Shown here: positions 1-10,699 of the stretch, piece after piece
How positions within the stretch are numbered: position 1 is the first letter of the stretch
Layout: the number at the start of each line of letters is the position of its first letter
Source: Rhabditoides inermis
Taxonomy: Eukaryota; Nematoda; Chromadorea; Rhabditida; Rhabditidae
Direction: 5' to 3'
Assembly (NCBI GenBank): GCA_963966185.1
Contig: CAWZYM010000077.1
Span: 154,001-218,000 of the forward strand
DNA length: 64,000 bases
The notes under the pieces: generated by a model
The model's database searches: none
What the model was told of the DNA's origin: nothing
What the model saw: only the letters and a program-made list of their open reading frames with translations
Position numbers and translations under genes: made by a program

Positions 1-21
1 CCTCACCCAACACTGCTTTAG

Positions 22-159
22 CCGATCGGGCTGGCCCCCGAAGTGTGCACGTGCTTGTTAGATGGAGGAGTCTTCGCTGGAGCGCGCGTGTGCTGTGGGC
101 GTGTAGTCTGTGGATACTGCGTGGTGCTTTACCACCAGGGACACCCCACCCAGATTCCC
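22..159 (+). CDS. Internal exon of a cysteine-rich protein (upstream part of the Lys/Glu-rich gene)
   Basis: Seen: a CTGCTTTAG acceptor-like sequence ends at 21 and a strong GTGAGT donor starts at 160. The 46 codons between are open, and both ends are phase 0, which matches the phase of the next exon at 298. The peptide has Cys at exon residues 9, 11, 24, 25, 30 and 33 and His at 38 and 41. The core CGRVVCGYC has the Cys-x4-Cys-x2-Cys spacing seen in RING or treble-clef zinc fingers. Known: such spacing often binds zinc in E3 ligases or protein-interaction domains. Inferred: this is the second half of a zinc-binding domain whose first ligands lie in exons left of the window. The domain family cannot be fixed from so short a piece. 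A plus-strand frame starting at 45 crosses the donor and is not the real frame. Confidence 0.5.
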
Positions 160-297
160 GTGAGTACCTCATTCTATCACTTCGCCACCTCATCCTATTC
201 TTCAATCTATTACCTGTAAATCAAGTCATAGTACCTCAATGTATTCCTCGTTGTCGCTTCGTTTACTTTGCCTTTAATCTTATTTGTATCTTTTTAG
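160..297 (+). other. Phase-0 intron, 138 bp
   Basis: The donor is GTGAGTACC at 160 and the acceptor is a T-rich tract ending GTATCTTTTTAG at 297. The AT-rich interior contrasts with the flanking GC-rich exons. Joining 159 to 298 keeps the reading frame open. Confidence 0.55.
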
Positions 298-1578
298 AAG
301 CTCATTGACCGCTTCGCCAAGCTCGACAAGCTCGTGCTTCTACACCTGATGTACGCCTACGAGAAGGAAAAGGAAGACAAGAAGGAGGAGGAGAAGGAGA
401 AGGAGAAGGAGAAGGAGAAGGAGAAGGAGAAGGAGAAGGAGAAGGAGAAGGAGAAGGAGAAGGACAAGGAGAAGGACAAGGAGAAGGAGAAGGACAAGGA
501 GAAGGACAAGGAGAAGGACAAGGAGAAGGACAAGGAGAAGGACAAGGAGAAGGACAAGGAGAAGGACAAGGAGAAGGACAAGGAGAAGTACAAGGAGAAG
601 GACAAGGAGAAGGAGAAGGACAAGGACAAGGACAAGGACAAGGAGAAGGACAAGGAGAAGGACAAGGAGAAGGACAAGGAGAAGGACAAGGATAAGGACA
701 AGGAGAAGGACAAGGATAAGGACAAGGATAAGGACAAGGAGAAGGACAAGGAGAAGGACAAGGAGAAGGACAAGGAGAAGGACAAGGAGAAGGACGAGGA
801 GAAGGAGAAGGAGAAGGAGAAGGAGAAGGACAAGGAGAAGGACAAGGAGAAGGACAAGGAGAAGGACAAGGAGAAGGACAAGAAGAAGGACAAGGAGAAG
901 GACAAGGAGAAGGACAAGGAGAAGGACAAGGAGAAGGACAAGGAGAAGGACAAGGAGAAGGACAAGGAGAAGGACAAGGAGAAGGACAAGGAGAAGGACA
1001 AGGAGGAGGAGAAGGAGAAGGACAAGGAGAAGGACAAGGAGAAGGACAAGGAGAAGGACAAGGAGAAGGACAAGGAGAAGGACAAGGAGAAGGACAAGGA
1101 GAAGGACAAGGAGGAGGAGAAGGAGAAGGAAAATGAGGAGAAAGAGGAGAAGGAAAATGAGGAGAAGGAGGAGAAAGAGGAGAGACAACACACCGAAGAT
1201 GGAGAAATGGAATTGAATTGGGGAATAGAAGAAAGGAAGGAGAAGGAGAAGCTTGAGATGCGCGCGCTGCGAGCCCTGCTGGACAAGGAGGCTGCAACAG
1301 TCCTCGTTCTGAAGAAGGAAAATCAGCGACTGGGCTCACGTCTGCGCATGGCAACGGCAAAGATAGTCGCTGCCGAGCATTTCGGAATGATGAGAACAGT
1401 CAAGGATGAAGAAACGAAGGAAAAGAAGGAAGAGCGGAGGAGAAAGGACAAGAAAAAGAAGGAGAAGAAAGAGAAGAGAAGGAAGGAAAGGAAGGAGGAG
1501 GAGAAGAAGAAGCAAGAGAAAGAGGAGGGGAACACGGAGAGGGCAGAAAAAGTGATGAAGAAAAAGAAGAAGATATGA
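298..1578 (+). CDS. Terminal exon: Lys/Glu/Asp-repeat protein with C-terminal coiled coil
   Basis: The exon starts after the acceptor at 297 and encodes 426 residues up to TGA at 1576-1578. Residues 1-21 are ordinary sequence (start [20 protein letters not shown]). Residues about 22-280 are almost only K, E and D, built from 6- and 12-bp units (EK and DKEK). About 319-366 is a Leu/Ala-rich segment with spaced leucines ([21 protein letters not shown]) that looks like a short coiled coil. The tail is again Lys/Glu-rich and ends KKKKKI. Alternating charged blocks of this kind commonly form single alpha-helices. With the cysteine-rich upstream exon, an adaptor or nuclear scaffold role is possible but not shown. 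A GTG or internal ATG start is unlikely because the frame is open back to a good splice acceptor. The long minus-strand frames across this region, rich in Pro/Cys, Leu/Val or Ser/Phe, are repeat shadows. Confidence 0.6.
   Translation, partial: KLIDRFAKLDKLVLLHLMYAYEKEKEDKKEEEKEKEKEKEKEKEKEKEKEKEKEKDKEKDKEKEKDKEKDKEKDKEKDKEKDKEKDKEKDKEKDKEKYKEKDKEKEKDKDKDKDKEKDKEKDKEKDKEKDKDKDKEKDKDKDKDKDKEKDKEKDKEKDKEKDKEKDEEKEKEKEKEKDKEKDKEKDKEKDKEKDKKKDKEKDKEKDKEKDKEKDKEKDKEKDKEKDKEKDKEKDKEEEKEKDKEKDKEKDKEKDKEKDKEKDKEKDKEKDKEEEKEKENEEKEEKENEEKEEKEERQHTEDGEMELNWGIEERKEKEKLEMRALRALLDKEAATVLVLKKENQRLGSRLRMATAKIVAAEHFGMMRTVKDEETKEKKEERRRKDKKKKEKKEKRRKERKEEEKKKQEKEEGNTERAEKVMKKKKKI
361..1170 (+). repeat. Codon-phased 6/12-bp minisatellite inside the coding exon
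   Basis: Units are GAGAAG (EK) and GACAAGGAGAAG (DKEK), with occasional GATAAG, TACAAG and GAGGAG variants. Every unit is a multiple of three, so length change does not break the frame. The plus strand is almost pure purine with scattered C. Confidence 0.9.
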
Positions 1579-1645
1579 AGCTTACAACTTATAACTTAAC
1601 TTATACGTTATCACTTACAAGTATTACATTCTGTTTACCATATGT

Positions 1646-1651
1646 AATAAA
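1646..1651 (+). promoter_or_regulatory. Poly(A) signal AATAAA
   Basis: AATAAA lies 68 bp after the stop codon at 1578, in AT-rich DNA. The 3' UTR would end before the inverted-repeat border at 1708, so the satellite block starts just past the gene. Confidence 0.5.
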
Positions 1652-1707
1652 TTTTGAATTGCATCGATAGTAAGCGATTTGCGAATATGTCTATAACTCA
1701 AAAAAAG

Positions 1708-1958
1708 TAATTTTTATCGCAATCAGTAGAAGACAAAGTAGAATGTCGACTCAATGTACAGGATTGTATCAGTAGCAAAATCAATAGTCGAATCAATAGT
1801 CGCCTAGGTTATGTTGTACATGGAGGCAGCCTCGTTCACAGCAGTCATCCTGAAATAAAGAAATGTTACTCGTGACCAACAGTACTTAGTGTCTGCGCTA
1901 CTGACTCACGCGTTTCCGGGAAATCCTTTCTCTGCCAGTTCTTGCGCCGACTTTTGCT
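1708..1958 (+). repeat. Unique outer end of the giant inverted repeat, left copy
   Basis: Read in reverse complement, this 251-bp non-satellite sequence matches 45685-45935, and I see no mismatch by eye. Mirrored positions sum to 47643 throughout. It contains AATAAA near 1855 and no convincing exon. It ends where satellite monomers begin (GCAAAGCGATCTAC). Homology stops abruptly at TAATTTTTATCGC on the outer side, and I see no target-site duplication there. Confidence 0.92.
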
Positions 1959-4900
1959 GCAAAGCGATCTACTTGCGCATCATGCGCATTGTCTGCGCAA
2001 CATGCGCATCGCCTTTAGAACTGTCTGATACCAAAGCGATCTACTTGCGCATCATGCGCATTGTCTGCGCATCATGCGCATCGCCTTTAGAACTGTCTGA
2101 TAGCAAAGCGATTTACCTGCGCATCATGCGCATCGCCTTTAGAACTGTATGATAGCAAAGCGATCTACTTGCGCATCATGCGCATTGTCTGCGCATCATG
2201 TGCAATATCTGCGCATCATGCGCATCGCCTTTAGAACTGTCTGATACCAAAGCGATCTACTTGCGCATCATGCGCCTTGTCTGCGCATCATGCGCATCGC
2301 CTTTAGAACTGTCTGATAGCAAAGCGATCTACCTGCGCATCATGCGCATCGCCTTTAGAACTGTCTAATAGCGAAGCCATTTACTTGCGCATCATGCGCA
2401 TCAGCTTTGGCACTGTACCATAGCAAAGCGATCTATCTGCGCATCATGCGCATCGCCTTTAGAACTGTCTGATAGCAAAGCGATCTGCCTGCGCATCATG
2501 CGCATCGCCTTCAGAACTGTATAATACCAAAGCGATCTACTTGCGCATCATGCGCATTGTCTGCGCATCATGCGCAACGCCTTTAAAACTGTATGATAGC
2601 AAAGCGATCTGCTTGCGCATCATGCGCATTGTCTGCGCATCTTGCGCATCGCCTTTAGAACTGTCTGATAGCAAAGCGATCTACCTGCGCATCATGCGCA
2701 TCGCCTTTAGAACTGTATGATAGCAAAGCGATCTGCTTGCGCATCATGCGCATTGTCTGCGCATCTTGCGCATCGCCTTTAGAACTGTCTGATAGCGAAG
2801 CGATCTACTTGCGCATCATGCGCATTGTCTGCGCATCATGCGCATCGCCTTTAGAACTGTCTGATAGCAAAGCGATCTACCTGCGCATCATGCGCATCGC
2901 TTTTAGAACTGTCTGATAGCAAAGCGATCTACCTGCGCATCATGCGCATCGCCATTAGAACTGTATGATAGCAAAGCGATCTACTTGCGCATCATGTGCA
3001 TTGCCTTTAGAACTGTCTGATAGCAAAGCGATCTACTTGCGCATCATGCGCATTGTCTGCGCATCATGCGCATCGCCTTTAGAACTGTCTGATACCAAAG
3101 CGATCTACTTGCGCATCATGCGCATTGTCTGCGCATCATGCGCATCGCTTTTAGAACTGTCTGATACCAAAGTGATCTACTTGCGCATCATGCGCATTGT
3201 CTGCGCATCATGCGCATCGCCATTAGAACTGTCTGATACCAAAGCGATCTACTTGCGCATCATGCGCATTGTCTGCGCATCATGCGCATTGCCTTTAGAA
3301 CTGTCTGATACCAAAGCGATCTACTTGCGCATCATGCGCATCGTCTGCGCATCATGCGCATCGCCTTTAGAACGGTATGATAGCAAAGCGATCTACTTGC
3401 ACATCATGCGCATTGTCTGCGCATCATGCGCAACGCCTTTAGAACTGTCTGATAGCAAAGCGATCTACCTGCGCATCATGCGCATCGCCTTTAGACCTGT
3501 ATGATAGCAAAGCGATCTACTTGCGCATCATGCGCATTGTCTGCGCATCATGCGCATCGCCTTTAGAACTGTCTGATACCAAAGCGATCTACTTGCGCAT
3601 CATGCGCATTGTCTGCGCATCATGCGCATTGTCTGCGCATCATGCGCGTCGCCTTTAGAACTGTCTGATACCAAAGCGATCTACTTGCGCATCATGCGCA
3701 TTGTCTGCGCATCATGCGCATCGCCTTTAGAATTGTCTGATAGCAAAGCAATCTACCTGCGTATCATGCGCATTGCCTTTAGAACTGTTGATAGCAAAGC
3801 GATCTACTTGCGCATCATGCGCATTGTCTGCGCATCATGCGCATCGCTTTTAGAACTGTCTAATAGCGAAGCGATTTATTTGCGCATCATGCGCATCGCC
3901 TTAAGAACTGTATGATAGCAAAGCGATCTACTTGCGAATCATGCGCATCGCCTTTAGAACTGTCTGATAGCAAAGCTATCTACTTGCGCATCATGCGCAT
4001 TGCCTTCAGAACTGTATGATAGCAAAGCGATCTACTTGCGCATCATGCGCATCGCCTTTAGAACTGTCTGATAGCGAAGCGATCTACCTGCGCATCATGC
4101 GCATCGCCTTTAGAACTGTCTGATAGCAAAGCGATCTACCTGCGCATCATGCGCTTGCGCATCGCCTTTAGAACTGTATGATAGCAAAGCGATCTATTTG
4201 CGCATCATGCGCATCGCCTTTAGAACTGTCTCATAGCAAAGCGATCTACCTGCGCATCATGCGCATTGTCTGCGCATCATGCGCATCGCCTTTAGAACTG
4301 TCTGATACCAAAGCGATCTACTTGCGCATAATGCGCATTGTCTGCGCATCATGCGCATCGCCTTTAGAACTGTCTGATAGCAAAGCGATCTACCTGCGCA
4401 TCATGCGCATCGCCTTTAGAACTGTCTAATAGCGAAGAGATTTACTTGCGCATCATGCGCATTGCCTTTGGCACTGTCCCATAGCAAAGCGATCTATCTG
4501 CGCATCATCCGCATCGCCTTTAGAACTGTCTGATAGCAAAGCGATCTGCCTGCGCATCATGCGCATCGCTTTTAGAACTGTATGATAGCAAAGCGATCTA
4601 CTTGCGCATCATGCGCATTGTCTGCGCATCATGCGCATCGCCTTTAGAACTGTCTGATACCAAAGCGATCTACTTGCGCATCATGCGCATTGTCTGCGCA
4701 TCATGCGCATCGCCTTTAGAACTGTCTGATACAAAAGCGATCTACTTTCGCATCATGCGCATTGTCTGCGCATCATGCGTATCGCCTTTAGAACTGTCTG
4801 ATAGCAAAGCTATCTCTATCTGCGCATCATGCGCATCGCCTTCAGAACTGTCTGATATCAAAGCGATCTACCTGCGCATCATGCGCATCGCCTTTAGAAC

Positions 4901-6833
4901 TGTATGATAGCAAAGCGATCTACTTGCGCATTATGCGCATTGTCTGCGCATCATGCGCATCGCCTTTAGAACTGTCTGATACCAAAGTGATCTACCTGCG
5001 CATCATGCGCATCGCCATTAGAACTGTATGATAGCAAAGCGATCTACTTGCGCATCATGTGCATTGCCTTTAGAACTGTCTGATAGCGATCTACTTGCGC
5101 ATCATGCGATCTACTTGCGCATCATGCGCATGTCCTTTAGAACTGTATGATAGCAAAGCTATCTACCTGCGCATCATGTGCATCGCCTTTAGAACTGTCT
5201 GATATAAAAGCGATCTACTTGCGCATCATGCGCATCGCCTTTAGAACTGTCTGATAGCAAAGCTATCTACCTGCGCATCATGCGCATCGCCTTTAGAAAT
5301 GTCTGATAGCAAAGCGATCTACTTGCGCATCATGTGCATCACCTTTAAAACTGTATGATAGCAAAGCGATCTACTTGCGCATCATGCGCATTGTCTGCGC
5401 ATCATGCGCATCGCCTTTAGAACTGTCTAATAGCAAAGCGTTCTACCTGCGCATCATGCGCATCGCCTTTAGAACTGTATGATAGCAAAGCGATCTACTT
5501 GCGCATCATGCGCTTTGTCTGCGCATCATGCGCAACGCCTTTAGAACTGTCTGATAGCAAAGCGATCTACCTGCGCATCATGCGCATCGCCTTTAGAACT
5601 GTATGATAGCAAAGCGATCTACTTGCGCATCATGCGCATTGTCTGCGCATCATGCGCATCGCCTTTAGAACTGTCTGATAGCAAAGCGATCTACCTGCGC
5701 ATCATGCGCATCGTCTTTAGAACTGTATTATAGCAAAGCGATCTACTTGCGCATCATGCGCATTGTCTGCGCATCATGCGCATCGCCTTTAGAACTGTCT
5801 AATAGCTAAGCGATTTACTTGCGCATCATGCGCATCGGCTTTGGCACTGTCCCATAGCAAAGCGATCTATCTGCGCATCATGCGCATCGCCTTCAGAACT
5901 GTCTGATAGCAAAGCGATCTGCCTGCGCATCATGCGCATCGCCTTTAGAACTGTATGATAGCAAAGCGATCTACTTGCGCATCATGCGCATTGTCTGCGC
6001 ATCATGCGCATTGCCTTTAGAACTGTCTGATAGCAAAGCGATCTACCTGCGCATCATGCGCATCGTCTTTAGAACTGTATTATAGCAAAGCGATATACTT
6101 GTGCATCATGCGCATTGTCTGCGCATCATGCGTTTCGCCTTTAGAACTGTCTGATAGCAAAGCTATCTATCTGCGCATCATGCGCATCGCCTTTAGAACT
6201 GTCTGATGTCAAAGCGATCTACCTACGCATCATGCGCATCGCCATTAGAACTGTATGATAGCAAAGCGATCTACTTGCGCATCATGTGCATTGCCTTTAG
6301 AACTGTCTGATAGCAAAGCGATCTACTTGCGCATCATGCGCATTGTCTGCGCATCATGCGCATTGTCTGCGCATCATGCGCATCGCCTTTAGAACTGTCT
6401 GATACCAAAGCGATCTACTTGCGCATCATGCGCATTGTTTGCGCATCATGCGCATCGCCTTGAGAACTGTCTGATACCAAAGCGATCTACTTGCGCATCA
6501 TGCGCATCGCCTTTAGAACTGTATGATAGCAAAGCGATCTACTTGCGCATCATGCGCATTGTCTGCGCATCATGCGCATTGTCTGCGCATCATGCGCATC
6601 GCCTTTAGAACTGTCTGATACCAAAGCGATCTACTTGCGCATCATGCGCATTGTCTGCGCATCATGCGCATCGCCTTTAGAACTGTCTGATAGCGAAGCG
6701 ATCTACCTGCGCAACATGCGCATCGTCTTTAGAACTGTCTAATAGCGAAACGATTTACTTGCGCATCATGCGCATCGCCTTTGGCACTGTCCCATAGCAA
6801 AGCGATCTATCTGCGCATCATTCGCATCGCCTT
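1959..6833 (+). repeat. Satellite array, left (forward) arm
   Basis: This is a tandem array of a 52-bp core (GCAAAGCGATCTAC, then TTGCGCATCATGCGCATCG, then CCTTTAGAACTGTCTGATA) with an optional 20-bp module TTGTCTGCGCATCATGCGCA giving 72 or 92 bp. Variant monomers recur in order. One carries TTTGGCACTGTCCCATAG (near 4465, 5840 and 6780). The arm mirrors the right end of the block: segments at 2965-3504, 3622-3915, 4178-4429 and 4602-4907 pair with 44141-44680, 43710-44003, 43196-43447 and 42718-43023. The 72-bp units read as 24-residue peptide repeats, but 52-bp units break the frame, so I annotate no protein. Confidence 0.95.
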
Positions 6834-6850
6834 GCGCATGTTGCGCAGGT
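6709..6850. repeat. Inversion centre (fold-back junction) of the satellite
   Basis: Forward monomers run to ATTCGCATCGCCTT and continue directly into reverse monomers starting TGCGCATGTTGCGCAGG at about 6833. The left arm had already passed the complementary position (CCTGCGCAACATGCGCA) at about 6709-6724. The structure is therefore two arms separated by a spacer of roughly 110 bp. Local symmetry holds for about 200 bp before later rearrangements interrupt it. Confidence 0.85.
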
Positions 6851-9800
6851 AGATCGCTTCGCTATCAGACAGTTCTAAAGGCGATGCGCATGATGCGCAG
6901 ACAATGCGCATAATGCGCAAGTAGATCGCTTTGGTATCAGACAGTTCTAAAGGCGATGCGCATGATGCGCAGACAATGCGCATGATGCGCAGACAATGCG
7001 CATGATGCGCAAGTAGATCGCTTTGCTATCATACAGTTCTAAAGGCGATGCGCATGATGCGCAGGTAGATCGCTTTGCTATCAGACAGTTCTAAAGGCGT
7101 TGCGCATGATGCGCATACAATGCGCATGATGCGCAAGTAGATCGCTTTGCTATCATACCGTTCTAAAGGCGATGCGCATGATGCGCAGACGAGGCGCATG
7201 ATGCGCAAGTAGATCGCTTTGGTATCAGACAGTTCTAAAGGCGATGCGCATGATGCGCAGACAATGCGCATGATGCGCAAGTAGATCGCTTTGGTATCAG
7301 ACAGTTCTAAAGGCGATGCGCATGATGCGCAGACAATGCGCATGATGCGCAAGTAGATCGCTTTGGTATCAGACAGTTCTAAAGGCGATGTGCATGATGC
7401 GCAGACAATGCGCATGATGCGCAAGTAGATCGCTTTGCTATCATACAGTTCTAAAGGCGATGCGCATGATGCGCAGGCAGATCGCTTTGCTATCAGACAG
7501 TTTTAAAGGCGATGCGAATGATGCGCAGATAGATCGCTTTGCTATGGGACAGTGCCAAAGGCGATGCGCATGATGCGCAAGTAAATCGCTTCGCTATTAG
7601 ACAGTTCTAAAGGCGATGCGCATGATGCGCAGGTAGATCGCTTTGCTATCAGACAGTTCTAAAGGCGATGCGCATGATGCGCAGACAATGCGCATGATGC
7701 GCAAGTAGATCGCTTTGGTATCAGACAGTTCTAAAGGCGATGCGCATGATGCACAGACAATGCGCATGATGCGCAGATAGATCGCTTTGCTATGAGACAG
7801 TTCTAAAGGCGATGCGCATGATGCGCAAGTAGATCGCTTTGCTATCATACAGTTCTAAAGGCGATGCGCATGAGCGCATGATGCGCAGGTAGATCGCTTT
7901 GCTATCAGACAGTTCTAAAGGCGATGCGCATGATGCGCAGGTAGATCGCTTCGCTATCAGACAGTTCTAAAGGCGATGCGCATGATGCGCAAGTAGATCG
8001 CTTTGCTATCATACAGTTCTGAAGGCGATGCGCATGATGCGCAAGTAGATAGCTTTGCTATCAGACAGTTCTAAAGGCGATGCGCATGATGCGCAAGTAG
8101 ATCGCTTTGCTATCATACAGTTCTTACGGCGATGCGCATGATGCGCAAGTAAATCGCTTCGCTATTAGACAGTTCTAAAAGCGATGCGTATGATGCGCAG
8201 ACAATGCGCATGATGCGCAAGTAGATCGCTTTGGTATAAGACAGTTCTAAAGGCGATGCGCATGATGCGCAGACATTGCACATGATGCGCAGACAATGCG
8301 CATGATGCGCAAGTAGATCGCTCTGCTATCATACAGTTCTAAAGGCGATGCGCATGATGCGCAGGTAAATCGTTTTGCTATCAGACAGTTCTAAAGGCGA
8401 TGCGCATGATGCGCAGACAATGCGCATGATGCGCAAGTAGATCGCTTTGGTATCAGACAGTTCTGAAGGCGATGCGCATGATGCGCAGACAATGCGCATG
8501 ATGCGCAAGTAGATCGCTTTGGTATCAGACAGTTCTAAAGGCGATGCGCATGATGCGCAGACAATGCGCATGATGCGCAAGTAGATCGCTTTGGTATCAG
8601 ACAGTTCTAAAGGCGATGCGCATGTTGCGCAGACAATGCGCATGATGCGCAAGTAGATCGCTTTGCTATCATACAGTTCTAAAGGCGATGCGCATGATGC
8701 GCAGGCAGATCGCTTTGCTATCAGACAGTTCTAAAGGCGATGCGAATGATGCGCAGATAGATCGCTTTGCTATGGGACAGTGCCAAAGGCGATGCGCATG
8801 ATGCGCAAGTAAATCGTTTCGCTATTAGACAGTTCTAAAGACGATGCGCATGTTGCGCAGGTAGATCGCTTCGCTATCAGACAGTTCTAAAGGCGATGCG
8901 CATGATGCGCAGACAATGCGCATGATGCGCAAGTAGATCGCTTTGGTATCAGACAGTTCTAAAGGCGATGCGCATGATGCGCAGACAATGCGCATGATGC
9001 GCAGACAATGCGCATGATGCGCAAGTAGATCGCTTTGCTATCATACAGTTCTAAAGGCGATGCGCATGATGCGCAAGTAGATCGCTTTGGTATCAGACAG
9101 TTCTCAAGGCGATGCGCATGATGCGCAAACAATGCGCATGATGCGCAAGTAGATCGCTTTGGTATCAGACAGTTCTAAAGGCGATGCGCATGATGCGCAG
9201 ACAATGCGCATGATGCGCAAGTAGATCGCTTTGCTATCAGACAGTTCTAAAGGCAATGCACATGATGCGCAAGTAGATCGCTTTGCTATCATACAGTTCT
9301 AATGGCGATGCGCATGATGCGTAGGTAGATCGCTTTGATATCAGACAGTTCTAAAGGCGATGCGCATGATGCGCAGGTAGATCGCTTTGCTATCAGACAG
9401 TTCTAAAGGCGTTGCGCATGATGCGCATACAATGCGCATGATGCGCAAGTAGATCGCTTTGCTATCATACCGTTCTAAAGGCGATGCGCATGATGCGCAG
9501 ACGAGGCGCATGATGCGCAAGTAGATCGCTTTGGTATCAGACAGTTCTAAAGGCGATGCGCATGATGCGCAGACAATGCGCATGATGCGCAAGTAGATCG
9601 CTTTGGTATCAGACAGTTCTAAAGGCGATGCGCATGATGCGCAGACAATGCGCATGATGCGCAGACAATGCGCATGATGCGCAAGTAGATCGCTTTGGTA
9701 TCAGACAGTTCTAAAGGCGATGCGCATGATGCGCAGACAATGCGCATGATGCGCAAGTAGATCGCTTTGCTATCATACAGTTCTAAAGGCGATGCGCATG

Positions 9801-10699
9801 ATGCGCAGGCAGATCGCTTTGCTATCAGACAGTTTTAAAGGCGATGCGAATGATGCGCAGATAGATCGCTTTGCTATGGGACAGTGCCAAAGGCGATGCG
9901 CATGATGCGCAAGTAAATCGCTTCGCTATTAGACAGTTCTAAAGGCGATGCGCATGATGCGCAGGTAGATCGCTTTGCTATCAGACAGTTCTAAAGGCGA
10001 TGCGCATGATGCGCAGACAATGCGCATGATGCGCAAGTAGATCGCTTTGGTATCAGACAGTTCTAAAGGCGATGCGCATGATGCACAGACAATGCGCATG
10101 ATGCGCAGATAGATCGCTTTGCTATGAGACAGTTCTAAAGGCGATGCGCATGATGCGCAAGTAGATCGCTTTGCTATCATACAGTTCTAAAGGCGATGCG
10201 CATGAGCGCATGATGCGCAGGTAGATCGCTTTGCTATCAGACAGTTCTAAAGGCGATGCGCATGATGCGCAGGTAGATCGCTTCGCTATCAGACAGTTCT
10301 AAAGGCGATGCGCATGATGCGCAAGTAGATCGCTTTGCTATCATAGAGTTCTGAAGGCGATGCGCATGATGCGCAAGTAGATAGCTTTGCTATCAGACAG
10401 TTCTAAAGGCGATGCGCATGATGCGCAAGTAGATCGCTTTGCTACCATACAGTTCTTAAGGCGATGCGCATGATGCGCAAGTAAATCGCTTCGCTATTAG
10501 ACAGTTCTAAAAGCGATGCGTATGATGCGCAGACAATGCGCATGATGCGCAAGTAGATCGCTTTGGTATCAGACAGTTCTAAAGGCGATGCGCATGATGC
10601 GCAGACAATGCGCATGATGCGCAAGTAGATCGCTTTGGTATCAGACAGTTCTAAAGGCGATGCGCATGATGCGCAGACAATGCGCATGATGCGCAAGTA

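Noticed and set aside
45..308. Plus-strand 87-residue frame starting at 45
   Set aside because: It reads through a strong GTGAGT donor and the intron. The frame that fits the splice phase is different.
302..1360. Long minus-strand frames rich in Pro-Cys-Pro-Ser, Leu-Val or Ser-Phe
   Set aside because: They are antisense translations of the Lys/Glu/Asp coding minisatellite. The plus-strand frame has splice support and a non-repeat C terminus.
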